This document shows positions 49,735-63,375 of a stretch of DNA of 64,000 nt, in pieces. The position numbers and the translations under genes are program-made. The notes beneath the pieces are model-generated. The model saw only the letters and a list, made by a program, of their open reading frames with translations. It was not told the DNA's origin and did no database searches. The DNA is from Symsagittifera roscoffensis (taxonomy: Eukaryota > Xenacoelomorpha > Acoela > Convolutidae). Position 1 is the first letter of the stretch; each line of letters starts with the position of its first letter. The stretch is from NCBI RefSeq assembly GCF_963678635.1, contig NC_087062.1, positions 47,171,283 to 47,235,282 on the forward strand, given 5' to 3'.

Positions 49735-50584
49735 AACCGTGCTAGAGGTATGTTTCGACCGAGCTCGAGGTATGTTTCGACCCTGCTTGAGGTATGTTTC
49801 GACCGTGCACGAGGTATGTTTCGACCGTGCACGAGGTATGTTTCGACCGAGCTCGAGGTATGTTTCGACCCTGCTTGAGGTATGTTTCGACCGTGCACGA
49901 GGTATGTTTCGACTGCCGCTCGAGGTATGTCTTCGACCGCGCCCGAGAAATGTTTTAACCGCGCCCGAGGAATGTTTCAACCGCGCATGAGGTATGTTTC
50001 GACCGTTGCTCGAGGTATGTATCGACCGTGCTCGAGGTATGTTCCCGACCGTGCTCGAGGTATGTTTCAACCGTGCCTGAGGTATGTTTTGACCGTGCAC
50101 AAAGTATTTTTCGACCAAGCTCGAGATGTAATTCGATCGCGCTCGAGTTATATTTTGACCTTGCTCGAGGTATGTCTTCGACCGTTCTCGAGGTATGTTT
50201 CAACCGTGCTTGAGGAATGTTTCGACCGTGCACGAAGTATTTTTCGACCAAGCTCGAGGCATATTTCAATCGCGCTCGAGTTTTGTTTCGACCTTGCTCG
50301 AGATATTTCTTCGACCATTCTCGAGGTATGTTTCAACCGTGCTTGAGGTAGGTTCGACCGTGGACGAGGTATGTTTCGAGCGTCGCTCGATGTAAATTTC
50401 TACCGTGCTCGGTGTATGTTTCGACCGTGATCGAGGTATGCTTCAACCGTGCTTGAGGTATGTTTCGATTAAGCACGATGTATGTTTTGACCGTGCTCGA
50501 GTTATATTACGAGTGTGCTTGAGGTATGTTTCGACCGTGCTCGAGGTATGTTTCGACCTTGATCGAAGAATGCATCAACGGTGC

Positions 50585-51935
50585 TCGAGTTATGTTTCGA
50601 ACGTGCTCGAGGTATGTTTCCACTGTGCTCGAGGTAGCTTTCGACCGTCCTCGAGAGTTGTTTCAACCGTGCTTGAGGTATCTTTCGACAGTTATTCGAC
50701 GTATATTTCGACCGTCGCTCGGGGTATGTTTCCAACGTACACGAAGTAAGTTTTCGCCCTTGCTCGAGGTATGTTTCAACCATGCGTGAGGTATGATTCG
50801 ACCGTGCTTGAGGTATCTTTCGGCCGTCGCTCGTGGTGTGTTTCGACCGTCGCGCGAAGTTTGTTTCGACCATGCTCGAGTTATGTTTTCGCCAATGCTC
50901 GAGTTATGCTTCGACCGTCCACAAAGTATGTTTCAACTGACTTGAGGTATGATTCGACCATGCACGAGGTAAATTTCGACAGGCGCTCAAGGTTTGTTTC
51001 GACCGTTGCCCGAGGTTTGTATCGACGTCGCTCGAAGTATGTTTCGACCGTGCTCGAGGTATGTTCCCGACCATGCTCGAGGTAGTTTCAATGGTGCTTG
51101 AGGTATGTTTCGACCCTCCGCCTAGTACTTTTCGACCAAGCTCGAGGTATATTTCGACCGCGCTCGAGTTATGTTTCGACCTTGCTGGAGGTATGTTTCG
51201 ACCGTTCTCGAGGTGTGTTTCAACCGTGCTTGAGGTATGTTTGACCGTGCACGAGGTATGCTTGGACCGTCGCTCGAGGTATGTTTGAGGTTTCAACAAT
51301 GCTTGAGGTTTGTTTCGACCGTGCACGAGGTTCGTTTCGACCGTCGCTCGAGGTAAATTTCTAGCGTGCTCGATGTATGGCTCGACCGAGCACGAAATAT
51401 GTTTCAACCGTGTAAGAGGTATGTTACGAATGTGCTCGAGGTATGTTTCGACCGTGCTCGGGGTATTTTTTTGACCGTGATCGAGGTATGTTTCGATTAA
51501 ACACGATGTATGTTTCGACCGTGCTCGAGTTATGTTTCGAACGTGCTCGAGGTATGTTTCCACCGTGCTCGAGGTAGCTTTCGACTGTCCTCGAGAGTTG
51601 TTTCAACCGCGCTTGAGGTATCTTTCGACAGTTATTCGAGGTATGTTTCGACCGTCGCTCGAGGTATGTTTCCACCGTACACGAGGTAAGTTTTCGCCCT
51701 TGCTCGAGGTATGTTTCAACCATGCGTGAGATATGATTCGACCGTGCTTGAGGTATCTTTCGGCCGTCGCTCGTGGTGTGTTTCGACCGTCTTGCGAAGT
51801 TTGTCTCGACCATGCTCGAGTTATGTTTTCGGCAATGCTCGAGATATGCTTCGACCGTCCACAAAGTATGTTTCAACTGACTTGAGGTATGTTTCGACCA
51901 TGCACGAGGTATATTTCGACAGGCGCTCAAGGTAT
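50585..51935. repeat. Minisatellite HOR: ~410-bp segment repeated at 940-bp offset
   Basis: The segment at about 50,585-50,995 recurs at about 51,525-51,935. Shared variants in order are TTATGTTTCGAACGTG, CTCGAGAGTTGTTTCAACC, CGACAGTTATTCGA, TTTTCGCCCTTGCTCG, TTTCAACCATGCGTGAG, ATCTTTCGGCCGTCGCTCG and TTTCAACTGACTTGAGG. Anchors are 50,771 and 51,711. The intervening monomers are unrelated variants. Confidence 0.82.
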
Positions 51936-52007
51936 GTTTTAACCGTGCTCGAAGTATGTTTCGACGTGCACGAGTCATGTTTTGACCCTAGCTCGAGGTA
52001 TGTTTCG

Positions 52008-52620
52008 ACCGTGCTCGAGGTATGTTCCAACCGTGCTTGAGGTATGTTTCGACCGTGCACGATGTATTTTTCGACCAAGCTCGAGGTATATTTCGACCGC
52101 GCTCGAGTTATGTTTCGTACTTACTCAAGGTATGTTTCGACCGTGCTCGAGGTATGTTTCAACCTGCTTGAGGTATGTTCGACCGTGCTCGAGGTATGTT
52201 TCGACCGTGCTCGAGGTATGTTTCGAACGTCGCGCGAAGTTTGTTTCGACCATGCTCGAGTTATGTTTTCGGCAATGCTCGAGACATGCTTCGACCGTCC
52301 ACGAAGTATGTTTCAACTGGCTTGAGGTATACTTCGACAGGCGCTCAAGGTATTTTTCTACCGTGCTCGAAATATGCTTCGACCGTGCACGAGTTTGGTT
52401 CGACCGTCGCTCGAGGTATGTTTTCGACCATTCATGAGGTATGTTCCCGACCGTGCTCGAGGTATGTTTCAACCGTGCTTGAGGTATGTTTCGACCGTGC
52501 ACGATGTATTTTTCGACCAAGCTCGAGGTATATTTCGACCGCGCTCGAGTTATGTTTCAACCTTGCTCGAGGTACGTTTCGACCGTGCTCGAAGTATGTT
52601 TCGACCTGCTTGAGGTGTGT
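52008..52620. repeat. Minisatellite HOR: segment repeated at 442-bp offset
   Basis: The monomer run with GTGCACGATGTATTTTTCG, ACCAAGCTCGAGGTATATTT and CGACCGCGCTCGAGTTATG begins near 52,008 and again near 52,450 (442 bp, 20 monomers). A similar run with TATTTTTCGACCAAGCTCG is also present near 50,105 and 50,240, so this variant string was used repeatedly. Confidence 0.75.
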
Positions 52621-54206
52621 TCGACCGTGCTCGAGGTATGTTTCGACCGTGCTCGAGGTGTGTTTCAACCATGCTTGAGGTTTGTTTCGACCGTGCACGA
52701 GGTTTGTTTCGACCGTCGCTCGATGTAAATTTCGACCGTGCTCGAGTATGGTTCGACCGAGCGCGAAATATGTTTCGACCGTGTTAGAGGTATGTTACGA
52801 CCGTGCTCGAGGTATGTTTCGACCGTGATCGGGGTATGTTTCGACTGTGTACGAGGTATGTTTCGACCGGGCTCGAAGTATGTTTCGACCGTGCTCGAGG
52901 TATGATTCGACCGTGCTCGAGGTATAATTCGACCGTGCTCGAGGAAGGTTTCGACCAAGCTCGAGTTGTGTTTCAACCCTGCTTGAGGTGTCTTTCGGCC
53001 GTCGCTCGTGGTATGTTTCGACCGTCACGCGAAGTTTATTTCGACCATGCTCGAGTTATATTTCGACCTCGCTCGAGTTATGTTTCAACCTTGCTCGAGG
53101 TACGTTTCGACCGTGCTCGAAGTATGTTTCGACCTGCTTGAGGTATGTTCGACCGTGTTAGAGGTATGTTACGACCGTGCTCGAGGTATGTTTTGACCGT
53201 GCTCGAGGTATGTTTCGACTGTGATCGAGGTATGCTTCAAGCAAACTCGAGGTATGCTTCGACCAAGCACGATTTATGTTTCGACCGTGCTCAAGTTATT
53301 TTTCGACCGTGCTCGAGGTATTTTTTAACCATGCTTGAACTAAGTTTCGACCGTGCACGGGCTATGCTTCGACCGTACTCGTGTTAAATTTTCGCCCTTG
53401 CTCGAGGTATGTTTCAACCGTGCTTGAGGTATGCTTCGACGCTGCACGAGGTCTTTTTCGACCGTGCTCGAGCTATGTTTCGACCGTGCTCGAGGTGTGT
53501 TTCAACTGTGTTTGAACTAAATTTTCGCCCTTGCTCGAGGTATGTTTCAACCGTGCTTGAGATATGCTTCGACCAAATACGAGGTGTTTTTCGACGTTGC
53601 TCGAGCCATGTTTCGATCGTGCTCGAGGTATATTTCAACCGTGCTTGAACTAAATTTCGACCGTGCTTGAACTAAGTTTTGACCGTGCTCGAGATATGAT
53701 TCGACCGTGCGCGAGGTATGTTTCGACCGTGAGCGATTTATGTTTCGACCGTGCTAGAAGTATGTTACAACGCTGATTGAGGTTTGTTTCGACCATCCAT
53801 GCGGTATGTTTCGACCGTGCTCGAGTTATGCTTCGACGGTGCTCGAGGTTTGTTTCGACCGTGCTCGAAGTGGGTTGCGACCATGCTCGATATGTGTTTC
53901 AACCGTGCTTGAGGTTTTTTTCGACCGTCGCTCAATGTATGTTTCGACCGTACTCGAGGTAAGTTTTCGCCCTTGCTCGAGGTATGTTTCAACCGTGTGC
54001 TTCGATCATGCACGAGTTATTTTTCGACCGTGCTCGAGGTATGTTTCGACCGTGCTCGAGGTATGTTGCAACTGTGTTTGAACTAAGTTTTCGCCCTTGC
54101 TCGAGGTATGTTTCAACCGTGCTTGAGGTATGCTTCGACTGTATGCGAGGTATTTTTCGACGGTGCTCGAGCCATGTTTCGACCGTGCTCGAGGTATATT
54201 TCAACC

Positions 54207-56036
54207 ATGCTTGAACTAAGTTTCGACCGTGCACGGGGTATGCTTCGACCGTACTCGAGGTAAGTTTTCGCCCTTGCTCGAGGTATGTTTCAATCGTGCT
54301 TGAGGTATGCTTCGACGCTGCACGAGGTCTTTTTCGACCGTGCTCGAGCTATGTTTTGACCGTGCTCGAGGTATGTTTCAACTGTGTTTGAACTAAATTT
54401 TCGCCCTTGCTCGAGGTATGTTTCAACCGTGCTTGAGGTATGCTTCGACCGTATACGAGGTATTTTTCGACGGTGCTCGAGCCATGTTTCGACCGTGCTC
54501 GATGTATATTTCAACTGTGCTTGAACTAAATTTCGACCGTGCTTGAACTAAGTTTCGACCGTGCTCGAGGTATGTTTCGACCGTGCTCGAAATATGTGTC
54601 GACCGTGCGCGAGGTATGTTTCGACCGTGCGCGAGTTATGTTTCGACCGTGCTAGAAGTATGTTACAACGCTGCTTGAGGTTTGTTTCGACCATCCATGA
54701 GGTATGTTTCGATCGTGCACGAGTTATGCTTCGACGGTGCTCGAGGTTTGTTTCGACCGTGCTCGAAGTGGGTTGCGACCATGCTCGATATGTGTTTCAA
54801 CCGTGCTTGAGGTTTTTTCGACCGTCGCTCGAGGTATGTTTCGACCGTTGCTCGAAGTATGTTTCGACCGTTCTCGAATTATGTTTTCGACTATGCTCAA
54901 GGTGTGTTTCAACCGGGCTCGAGGCATTTTTCGACCGTGCACAAGGTATGCTTCGACGGTATGTTTCAAATGACTTCAGGTATGTTTTGACGATGCACGA
55001 GGTATATATTGACCGTCGCTCAAAGTATGTTTCTATCGTAGCCGAGGTTTGCTTCGACTATGCTTGATGTTTGTTTCGACGTGCTCGAGGAATGTTTCAA
55101 CCGTGCTTGAGGTTTGTTTCGACCGTGCACGATAAATGTTTCGACCGTACTCGAGTTATGTTTCGACCGTGCTCGAGATGTGTTTCAATCGTGCTTGAGG
55201 TATCTTTCGGCCGTAGCTCGTGGTATGTTTCGGCCGTCGCGCAAAGTTTGTTTCGACCATGCTCGAGTTATGTTTGCAGCAATGCTCGAGATATGCTACG
55301 ACCGTCCACAAAGATTGTTTCGACCGAGCTCGAGGTATGTTTTAACTGACTTGAGGTATGTTTCGACCATGCACGAGGTATATTTCGACTGTCGTTCAAG
55401 GTCTGTTTCTACCGTGCTCGAGATATGCTTCGATCGTGCACGAAGTTTGGTTCGACCGTCGCTCGAGGTATGTTTCGACCGTGCACGAGATGTGTTTCAA
55501 CCGTGCTTGAGGTATCTTTCGGCCGTCGCTCGTGGTATGTTTCGGCCGTCGCGCGAAGTTTGTTTCGACCATGCTCGAGTTATGTTTGCGGCAGTGCTCG
55601 AGATATGCTTCGACTGTCCATAAATATGTTTCGACCGTGCTCGAGTTATGCTTCGACGGTGCTCGAGGTTTGTTTCGACCGTGCTCGAAGTGGGTTGCGG
55701 CCATGCTCGATATGTGTTTCAACCGTGCTTGAGGTTTTTTTCGACCGTCGCTCAATGTATGTTTCGACCGTACTCGAGGTAAGTTTTCGCCCTTGCTCGA
55801 GGTATGTTTCAACCGTGCTTGAGGTGTGCTTCGATCATGCACGAGTTATTTTTCGACCGTGCTCGAGGTATGTTTCGACCGTGCTCGAGGTATGTTTCAA
55901 CTGTGTTTGAACTAAATTTTCGCCCTTGCTCGAGGTATGTTTCAACCGTGCTTGAGGTATGCTTCAACCGTATACGAGGTATTTTTCGACGGTGCTCGAG
56001 CCATGTTTCGACCGTGCTCGAGGTATATTTCAACCA
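54207..56036. repeat. Large minisatellite HOR, block A (1,829 bp)
   Basis: The block opens with CATGCTTGAACTAAG, GTGCACGGGGTATGC and GGTAAGTTTTCGCCC. GCACGGGG at 54,231 recurs at 56,060, 58,156 and 63,399. Block A shares its first part with the later blocks and also contains the CATCCATGAGG, AAGTGGGTTGCGACC, CTTCAGG and GTAGCCGAGG variant strings in the same order. An earlier, more diverged start is visible near 53,354. Confidence 0.85.
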
Positions 56037-58132
56037 TGCTTGAACTAAGTTTCGACCGTGCACGGGGTATGCTTCGACCGTACTCGAGGTAAGTTTTCGC
56101 CCTTGCTCGAGGTATGTTTCAACCGTGCTTGAGGTATGCTTCGACGCTGCACGAGGTCTTTTTCGACCGTGCTCGAGCTATGTTTTGACCGTGCTCGAGG
56201 TATGTTTCAACTGTGTTTGAACTAAATTTTCGCCCTTGCTCGAGGTATGTTTCAACCGTGCTTGAGGTATGCTTCGACCGTATTCGAGGTATTTTTCGAC
56301 GGTGCTCGAGCACTGTTTCGACCGTGCTCGATGTATATTTCAACCGTGCTTGAACTAAATTTCGACCGTGCTTGAACTAAGTTTCGACCGTGCTCGAGGT
56401 ATGTTTCGACCGTGCTCGAGATATGTGTCGACCGTGCGCGAGGTATGTTTCGACCGTGCGAGAGTTATGTTTCGACCGTGCTAGAAGTATGTTACAACGC
56501 TGCTTGAGGTTTGTTTCGACCATCCATGAGGTATGTTTCGACCGTGCACGAGTTATGCTTCGACGGTGCTCGAGGTTTGTTTCGACCGTGCTCGAAGTGG
56601 GTTGCGACCATGCTCGATATGTGTTTCAACCGTGCTTGAGGTTTTTCGGCCGTCGCTCGAGGTATGTTTCGACCGTCGCTCGAAGTATGTTTCGACCGTT
56701 CTCGAGTTATGTTTTCGACTATGCTCAAGGTGTGTTTCAACCGGGCTCGAGGCATTTTTCGACCGTGCACAAGGTATGCTTCGACCGTGCTCGAGGTATG
56801 TTTCAAATGACTTCAGGTAAGTTTTGACGATGCACGAGGTATATATTGACCGTCGCTCAAAGTATGTTTCTATCGTAGCCGAGGTTTGCTTCGACTATGC
56901 TTGATGTTTGTTTCGACGTGCTCGAGGAATGTTTCAACCGTGCTTGAGGTTTGTTTCGACCGTGCACGATAAATGTTTCGACCGTACTCGAGTTATGTTT
57001 CGACCGTGCTCGAGATGTGTTTCAATCGTGCTTGAGGTATCTTTCGGCCGTAGCTCGTGGTATGTTTCGGCCGTCGCGCAAAGTTTGGTTCGACCGTCGC
57101 TCGAGGTATGTTTCTACCGTGCTCGAGATATGCTTCGATCGTGCACGAAGTTTGGTTCGACCATGCTCGAGTTATGTTTGCGGCAGTGCTCGAGATATGC
57201 TTCGACCGTCCACAAAGTATGTTTCGACCGAGCTCGAGGTATGTTTTAACTGACTTGAGGTATGTTTCGACCATGCACGAGGTATATTTCGACTGTCGTT
57301 CAAGGTATGTTTCTACCGTGCTCGAGATATGCTTCGATCGTGCACGAAGTTTGGTTCGACCGTCGCTCGAGGTATGTTTCGACCGTACTCGAGGTATGTT
57401 TCGACCGTGCTCGAGATGTGTTTCAACCGTGCTTGAGGTATCTTTCGGCCGTCGCTCGTGGTATGTTTCGGCCGTCGCGCGAAGTTTGTTTCGACCATGC
57501 TCGAGTTATGTTTGCGGCAAAGCTCGAGATATGCTTCGACCGTCCATAAATATGTTTCGACCGTTCTCGAGGTATGTTTTAACTGACTTGAGGGATGTTT
57601 TGACCATCCACGAGGTATATTTTGACCGTCGCCGAAAGTATGTTTCTACCGTAGTCGAGAGTTGCTTCGACTATGCTTGATGTATGTTTCGACCGTGCTC
57701 CAGGTATTTTTCAACCGTGCCTGAGATGTGTTTCAATCGTGCTTGAGGTATCTTTCGGCCGTAGCTCGTGGTATGTTTCGACCGTCCACAAAGTATGTTT
57801 CGACCGAGCTCGAGGTATGTTTTAACTGACTTGAGGTATGTTTCGACCATGCACGAGGTATATTTCGACTGTCGCTCAAGGTTTGTTTCTACCGTGCTCG
57901 AGATATGCTTCGATCGTGCACGAAGTTAGGTTCGACCGTCGCTCGAGGTATGTTTCGACCGTAGCTCGTGGTATGTTTCGACCGTCGCGCAAAGTTTGAT
58001 TCGACCATGCTCGAGTTATGTTTGCGGCAGTGCTCGAGATATGCTTCGACCGTCCACAAAGTATGTTTCGACCGTTCTAGAGGTATGTTTCAACTGACTT
58101 GAGGTATGTTTTCTAGAGGTATATTTCAACCA
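56037..58132. repeat. Large minisatellite HOR, block B (2,096 bp)
   Basis: Starts with the same string as block A at 1,829-bp offset and follows it closely through 56,390-56,990, then acquires extra monomer strings (57,090-58,130), including TTTTAACTGACTTGAGG, a GACCATCCACGAGG string and a 268-bp unit at 57,782-58,049. Confidence 0.85.
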
Positions 58133-59584
58133 TGCTTGAACTAAGTTTCGACCGTGCACGGGGTATGCTTCGACCGTACTCGAGGTAAGTTTTCGCCATT
58201 GCTCCAGGTATGTTTCAACCGTGCTTGAGGTATGCTTCGACGCTGCACGAGGTCTTTTTCGACCGTGCTCGAGCTATGTTTTGACCATGCTCGAGGTATG
58301 TTTCAACTGTGTTTGAACTAAATTTTCGCCCTTGCTCGAGGTATGTTTCAACCGTGCTTGAGGTATGCTTCGACCGTATTCGAGGTATTTTTCGACGGTG
58401 CTCGAGCACTGTTTCGACCGTGCTCGATGTATATTTCAACCGTGCTTGAACTAAATTTCGACCGTGCTTGAACTAAGTTTCGACCGTGCTCGAGGTATGT
58501 TTCGACCGTGCTCGAGATATGTGTCGACCGTGCGCGAGGTATGTTTCGACCGTGCGAGAGTTATGTTTCGACCGTGCTAGAAGTATGTTACAACGCTGCT
58601 TGAGGTTTGTTTCGACCATCCATGAGGTATGTTTCGACCGTGCACGAGTTATGCTTCGACGGTGCTCGAGGTTTGTTTCGACCGTGCTCGAAGTGGGTTG
58701 CGACCATGCTCGATATGTGCTTCAACCGTGCTTGAGGTTTTTCGGCCGTCGCTCGCGGTATGTTTCGACCGTCGCTCGAAGTATGTTTCGACCGTTCTCG
58801 AGTTATGTTTTCGACTATGCTCAAGGTGTGTTTCAACCGGGCTCGAGGCATTTTTCGACCGTGCACAAGGTATGCTTCGACCGTGCTCGAGGTATGTTTC
58901 AAATGACTTCAGGTAAGTTTTGACGATGCACGAGGTATATATTGACCGTCGCTCAAAGTATGTTTCTATCGTAGCCGAGGTTTGCTTCGACTATGCTTGA
59001 TGTTTGTTTCGACGTGCTCGAGGAATGTTTCAACCGTGCTTGAGGTTTGTTTCGACCGTGCACGATAAATGTTTCGACCGTACTCGAGTTATGTTTCGAC
59101 CGTGCTCGAGATGTGTTTCAATCGTGCTTGAGGTATCTTTCGGCCGTAGCTCGTGGTATGTTTCGGCCGTCGCGCAAAGTTTGTTTCGACCATGCTCGAG
59201 TTATGTTTGCGGCAATGCTCGAGATATGCTACGACCGTCCACAAAGATTGTTTCGACCGAGCTCGAGGTATGTTTTAACTGACTTGAGGTATGTTTCGAC
59301 CATGCACGAGGTATATTTCGACTGTCGTTCAAGGTATGTTTCTACCGTGCTCGAGATATGCTTCGATCGTGCACGAAGTTTGGTTCGACCGTCGCTCGAG
59401 GTATGTTTCGACCGTACTCGAGGTATGTTTCGACCGTGCTCGAGATGTGTTTCAACCGTGCTTGAGGTATCTTTCGGCCGTAGCTCGTGGTATGTTTCGG
59501 CCGTCGCGCGAAGTTTGTTTCGACCATGCTCGAGTTATGTTTGCGGCAGTGCTCGAGATATGCTTCGACCGTCCATAAATATGT

Positions 59585-60200
59585 TTCGACCGTTCTCGAG
59601 GTATGTTTTAACTGACTTGAGGGATGTTTTGACCATCCACGAGGTATATTTTGACCGTCGCCGAAAGTATGTTTCTACCGTAGTCGAGAGTTGCTTCGAC
59701 TATGCTTGATGTATGTTTCGACCGTGCTCCAGGTATTTTTCAACCGTGCCTGAGATGTGTTTCAATCGTGCTTGAGGTATCTTTCGGCCGTAGCTCGTGG
59801 TATGTTTCGACCGTCGCGCAAAGTTTGTTTCGACCATGCTCGAGTTATGTTTGCGGCAAAGCTCGAGATATGCTTCGACCGTCCATAAATATGTTTCGAC
59901 CGTTCTCGAGGTATGTTTTAACTGACTTGAGGGATGTTTTGACCATCCACGAGGTATATTTTGACCGTCGCCGAAAGTATGTTTCTACCGTAGTCGAGAG
60001 TTGCTTCGACTATGCTTGATGTATGTTTCGACCGTGCTCCAGGTATTTTTCAACCGTGCCTGAGATGTGTTTCAATCGTGCTTGAGGTATCTTTCGGCCG
60101 TAGCTCGTGGTATGTTTCGACCGTCCACAAAGTATGTTTCGACCGAGCTCGAGGTATGTTTTAACTGACTTGAGGTATGTTTCGACCATGCACGAGGTAT
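59585..60200. repeat. 310-bp tandem duplication within block C
   Basis: The string CCGTTCTCGAGG, GACTTGAGGGATG, GACCATCCACGAGG, CGTCGCCGAAAG, GTAGTCGAGAGTTGC, CGTGCTCCAGG and CGTGCCTGAGATG occurs with GGGATGTTTT at 59,621 and again at 59,931, about 14 monomers apart. The same string is present once in block B (57,592). Confidence 0.87.
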
Positions 60201-60656
60201 ATTTCGACTGTCGCTCAAGGTCTGTTTCTACCGTGCTCGAGATATGCTTCGATCGTGCACGAAGTTAGGTTCGACCGTCGCTCGAGGTATGTTTCGACCG
60301 TAGCTCGTGGTATGTTTCGACCGTCGCGCAAAGTTTGATTCGACCATGCTCGAGTTATGTTTGCGGCAGTGCTCGAGATATGCTTCGACCGTCCACAAAG
60401 TATGTTTCGACCGAGCTCGAGGTATGTTTTAACTGACTTGAGGTATGTTTCGACCATGCACGAGGTATATTTCGACTGTCGCTCAAGGTCTGTTTCTACC
60501 GTGCTCGAGATATGCTTCGATCGTGCACGAAGTTAGGTTCGACCGTCGCTCGAGGTATGTTTCGACCGTAGCTCGTGGTATGTTTCGACCGTCGCGCAAA
60601 GTTTGATTCGACCATGCTCGAGTTATGTTTGCGGCAGTGCTCGAGATATGCTTCGA
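60121..60656. repeat. 268-bp tandem unit, two full copies
   Basis: CCGTCCACAAAGTATG begins at 60,121, 60,389 and 60,657, each followed by CGACCGAGCTCGAGG or a close variant, TTTTAACTGACTTGAGG, CGACTGTCGCTCAAGG, CGAAGTTAGGTTCGACC and CGTAGCTCGTGG. The two complete units look nearly identical. A further copy lies in block B at 57,782-58,049. Confidence 0.88.
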
Positions 60657-63375
60657 CCGTCCACAAAGTATGTTTCGACCATTCTAGAGGTATGTTTCAA
60701 CTGACTTGAGGTATGTTTTGACCATGCACGAGGTATATTCCGACCGTCGCTCAAAGTATGTTTCTACCGTAGTCGTGATTTGTTTCGACTATGCTTGATG
60801 GATGTTTCAATCGTGCACGAGGTATCTTTCGACTGTGCTCGAGTTATGTTTCGATCGTGCTCGAGATGTGTTTCAATCGCGCTTGAGGTATCTTTCGGCC
60901 GTAGCTCGTGGTATGTTTCGACCGTCGCGCGAAGTTTGTTTCGACCATGCTCGAGTTCTGATTGCGGCAATGCTCGAGATATGCTACGACCGTCCACAAA
61001 GTATGTTTCGACCGAGCTCGAGGTATGTTTTAACTGACTTGAGGTATGTTTCGACCATGCACGAGGTATATTTCGACTGTCGCTCAAGTTCTGTTTCTAC
61101 CGTGCTCGAGATATGCTTCGATCGTGCACGAAGTTTGGTTCGACCGTCGCTCGAGGTATGTTTCTACCGTGCTCGAGATATGCTTCGATCGTGCACGAAG
61201 TTTGGTTCGACCATGCTCGAGTTATGTTTGCGGCAGTGCTCGAGATATGCTTCGACCGTCCACAAAGTATGTTTCGACCGTTCTCCAGGTATGTTTCAAC
61301 TGACTTGAGGTATGTTTTGACCATGCACGAGGTATATTTCGACTGTCGCTCAAGTTCTGTTTCTACCGTGCTCGAGATATGCTTCGATCGTGCACGAAGT
61401 TTGGTTCGACCGTCGCTCAAAGTATGTTTCTACCGTAGTCGTGATTTGTTTCGACTATGCTTGATGTATGTTTCGATCGTGCACGAGGTATGTTTCGATC
61501 GTGCTCGAGATGTGTTTCAATCGCGCTTGAGGTATCTTTCGGCCGTAGCTCGTGGTATGTTTCGACCGTCGCGCAAAGTTTGTTTCGACCATGCTCGAGT
61601 TATGTTTGCGGCAATGCTCGAGATATGCTACGACCGTCCACAAAGATTGTTTCGACCGAGCTCGAGGTATGTTTTAACTGACTTGAGGTATGTTTCGACC
61701 ATGCACGAGGTATATTTTGACTGTCGCTCAAGGTTTGTTTCTACAGTGCTCGAGATATGCTTCGACCGGGCACGAAATTTGGTTCGACCATCGGTCGAGG
61801 TATGTTTCGAACATCTTCGAGGTATGTTTCGACCGTGCTCGAGGTATGTTTTAACCGTGCTCGAAGAATGTTTCGACGGTGCACGAGTCATGTTTTGACC
61901 GCCACTGGAGGTATGTTTCGATCGTACTCGAGGTGTGTTTCGACTGTGTACGAGGTATGTTCCGACCGTGCTCGAGGTATCTTTCGGCCGTAGCTCGTGG
62001 TATGTTTTGACCGTCGCGCGAAGTTTGTTTCGACCATGCTCGAGTTATGTTTGCGGCAATGCTCGAGATATGCTACGACCGTCCACAAAATATGTTTTGA
62101 CCGAGCTCGAGGTATGTTTTAACTGACTTGAGGTATGTTTCGACCATGCACGAGGTATATTTTGACTGTCGCTCAAAGTCCGTTTCTACCGTTTGGTTCG
62201 ATCGTCGCTCGAGGTATGTTTCGACCATCCTCGAGGTATGCTTCGACCGTGCACTAGTCGTGTTTTGACCGCCACTGGAGGTAGGTTTCGACCATACTCG
62301 GGGTATGTTTCGGCTGTGTACGAGGTATGTTTCGACCGTGCTCGAGGTACGTTTCGACCGTGCTCGAGATATGATTCGACCGAGCTCGAGGTATGATTCG
62401 ACCGTGCTTGAGGTTTGTTTCGACCCATCATGAGGTATGTTTCGACCGTGCTCGAGTTATGTTTCGACCGTGCTCGAGGTTTGCCACGACCATGCTCGAA
62501 GTAAGTTTCAAACGTGCTTGAGGTTTGTTTCGACCATTCATGAGGTATGTTTCGACCGTGCTCGAGTTATGTTTTGGCCGTGTTCGAGGTTTGTTTCGAC
62601 CGTGCTCGAAGTGGCTTGCGAGCATGCTCGATATGTGTTTCAACCGTGCTTGAGGTTTTTTCGACCGTCGCTCGAGGTATGTTTCGACATTCGCTCGAGG
62701 TATGTTTCTACCGTGCTCGAGTTAGATTTTCGACATAGCTCAAGGTAGGCTTCGACCGTGCTCGAGGTATGTTTCAACTGACTTGAGGTATATTTGACGT
62801 ACTCGGGATATGTTTCGACTGTGTATGAGGTATGTTTCGACCGTGCTCGAGGTATGTTTTGACCGTGCTCGAGGTATGCTTCGACCATGCTCGAGGTATG
62901 ATTCGATCGTGCACGAGGTATGTTTCGATCGTGCTCGAGTTATGTTTCGACGGTGCTCGAGATGTGTTTCAACCGTGCTTGAGGTATCTTTCGGCCGTCG
63001 CCCGTGGTATGTTTCGACCGCCGCGCAAAGTTTGTTTCGACCATGCTCGAGTTTTGTTTGCGGCAATGCTCGAAACATGCTTTGACCGTCCACAAAGTAT
63101 GTTTTGACCGAGCTCGAGATATGTTCCAATTGACATGCGGTATTTTCGACCATGCATGAGGTATATTTTGACTGTCGCTCAAGGTATGTTTCTACCGTGA
63201 TCAAGATATGCTTCGACCGTGCACGAAGTTTGGTTCGACCGTAGCTCGAGGTATGTTTCGACCTTGCTCGAGGTATGTTTTGACCGTGCTCGAGGTATGC
63301 TTCAACTGTGTTTGAACTAAATTTTCGCCCTTGCTCGAGGTATGTTTCGACCGTGCTCGAGGTATATTTCAACCA

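Larger units (their letters stand above)
58133..63375. repeat. Large minisatellite HOR, block C (5,243 bp, internally amplified)
   Basis: Its first ~1 kb is nearly identical to block B at 2,096-bp offset (56,119, 56,390, 56,908 and 56,951 match 58,215, 58,486, 59,004 and 59,047). It is longer than A or B because internal strings were amplified: a 310-bp unit near 59,621 and 59,931, and 268-bp units at 60,121-60,656. The part after about 61,750 has private variants such as CCGCCACTGGAGGTA. Confidence 0.83.
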
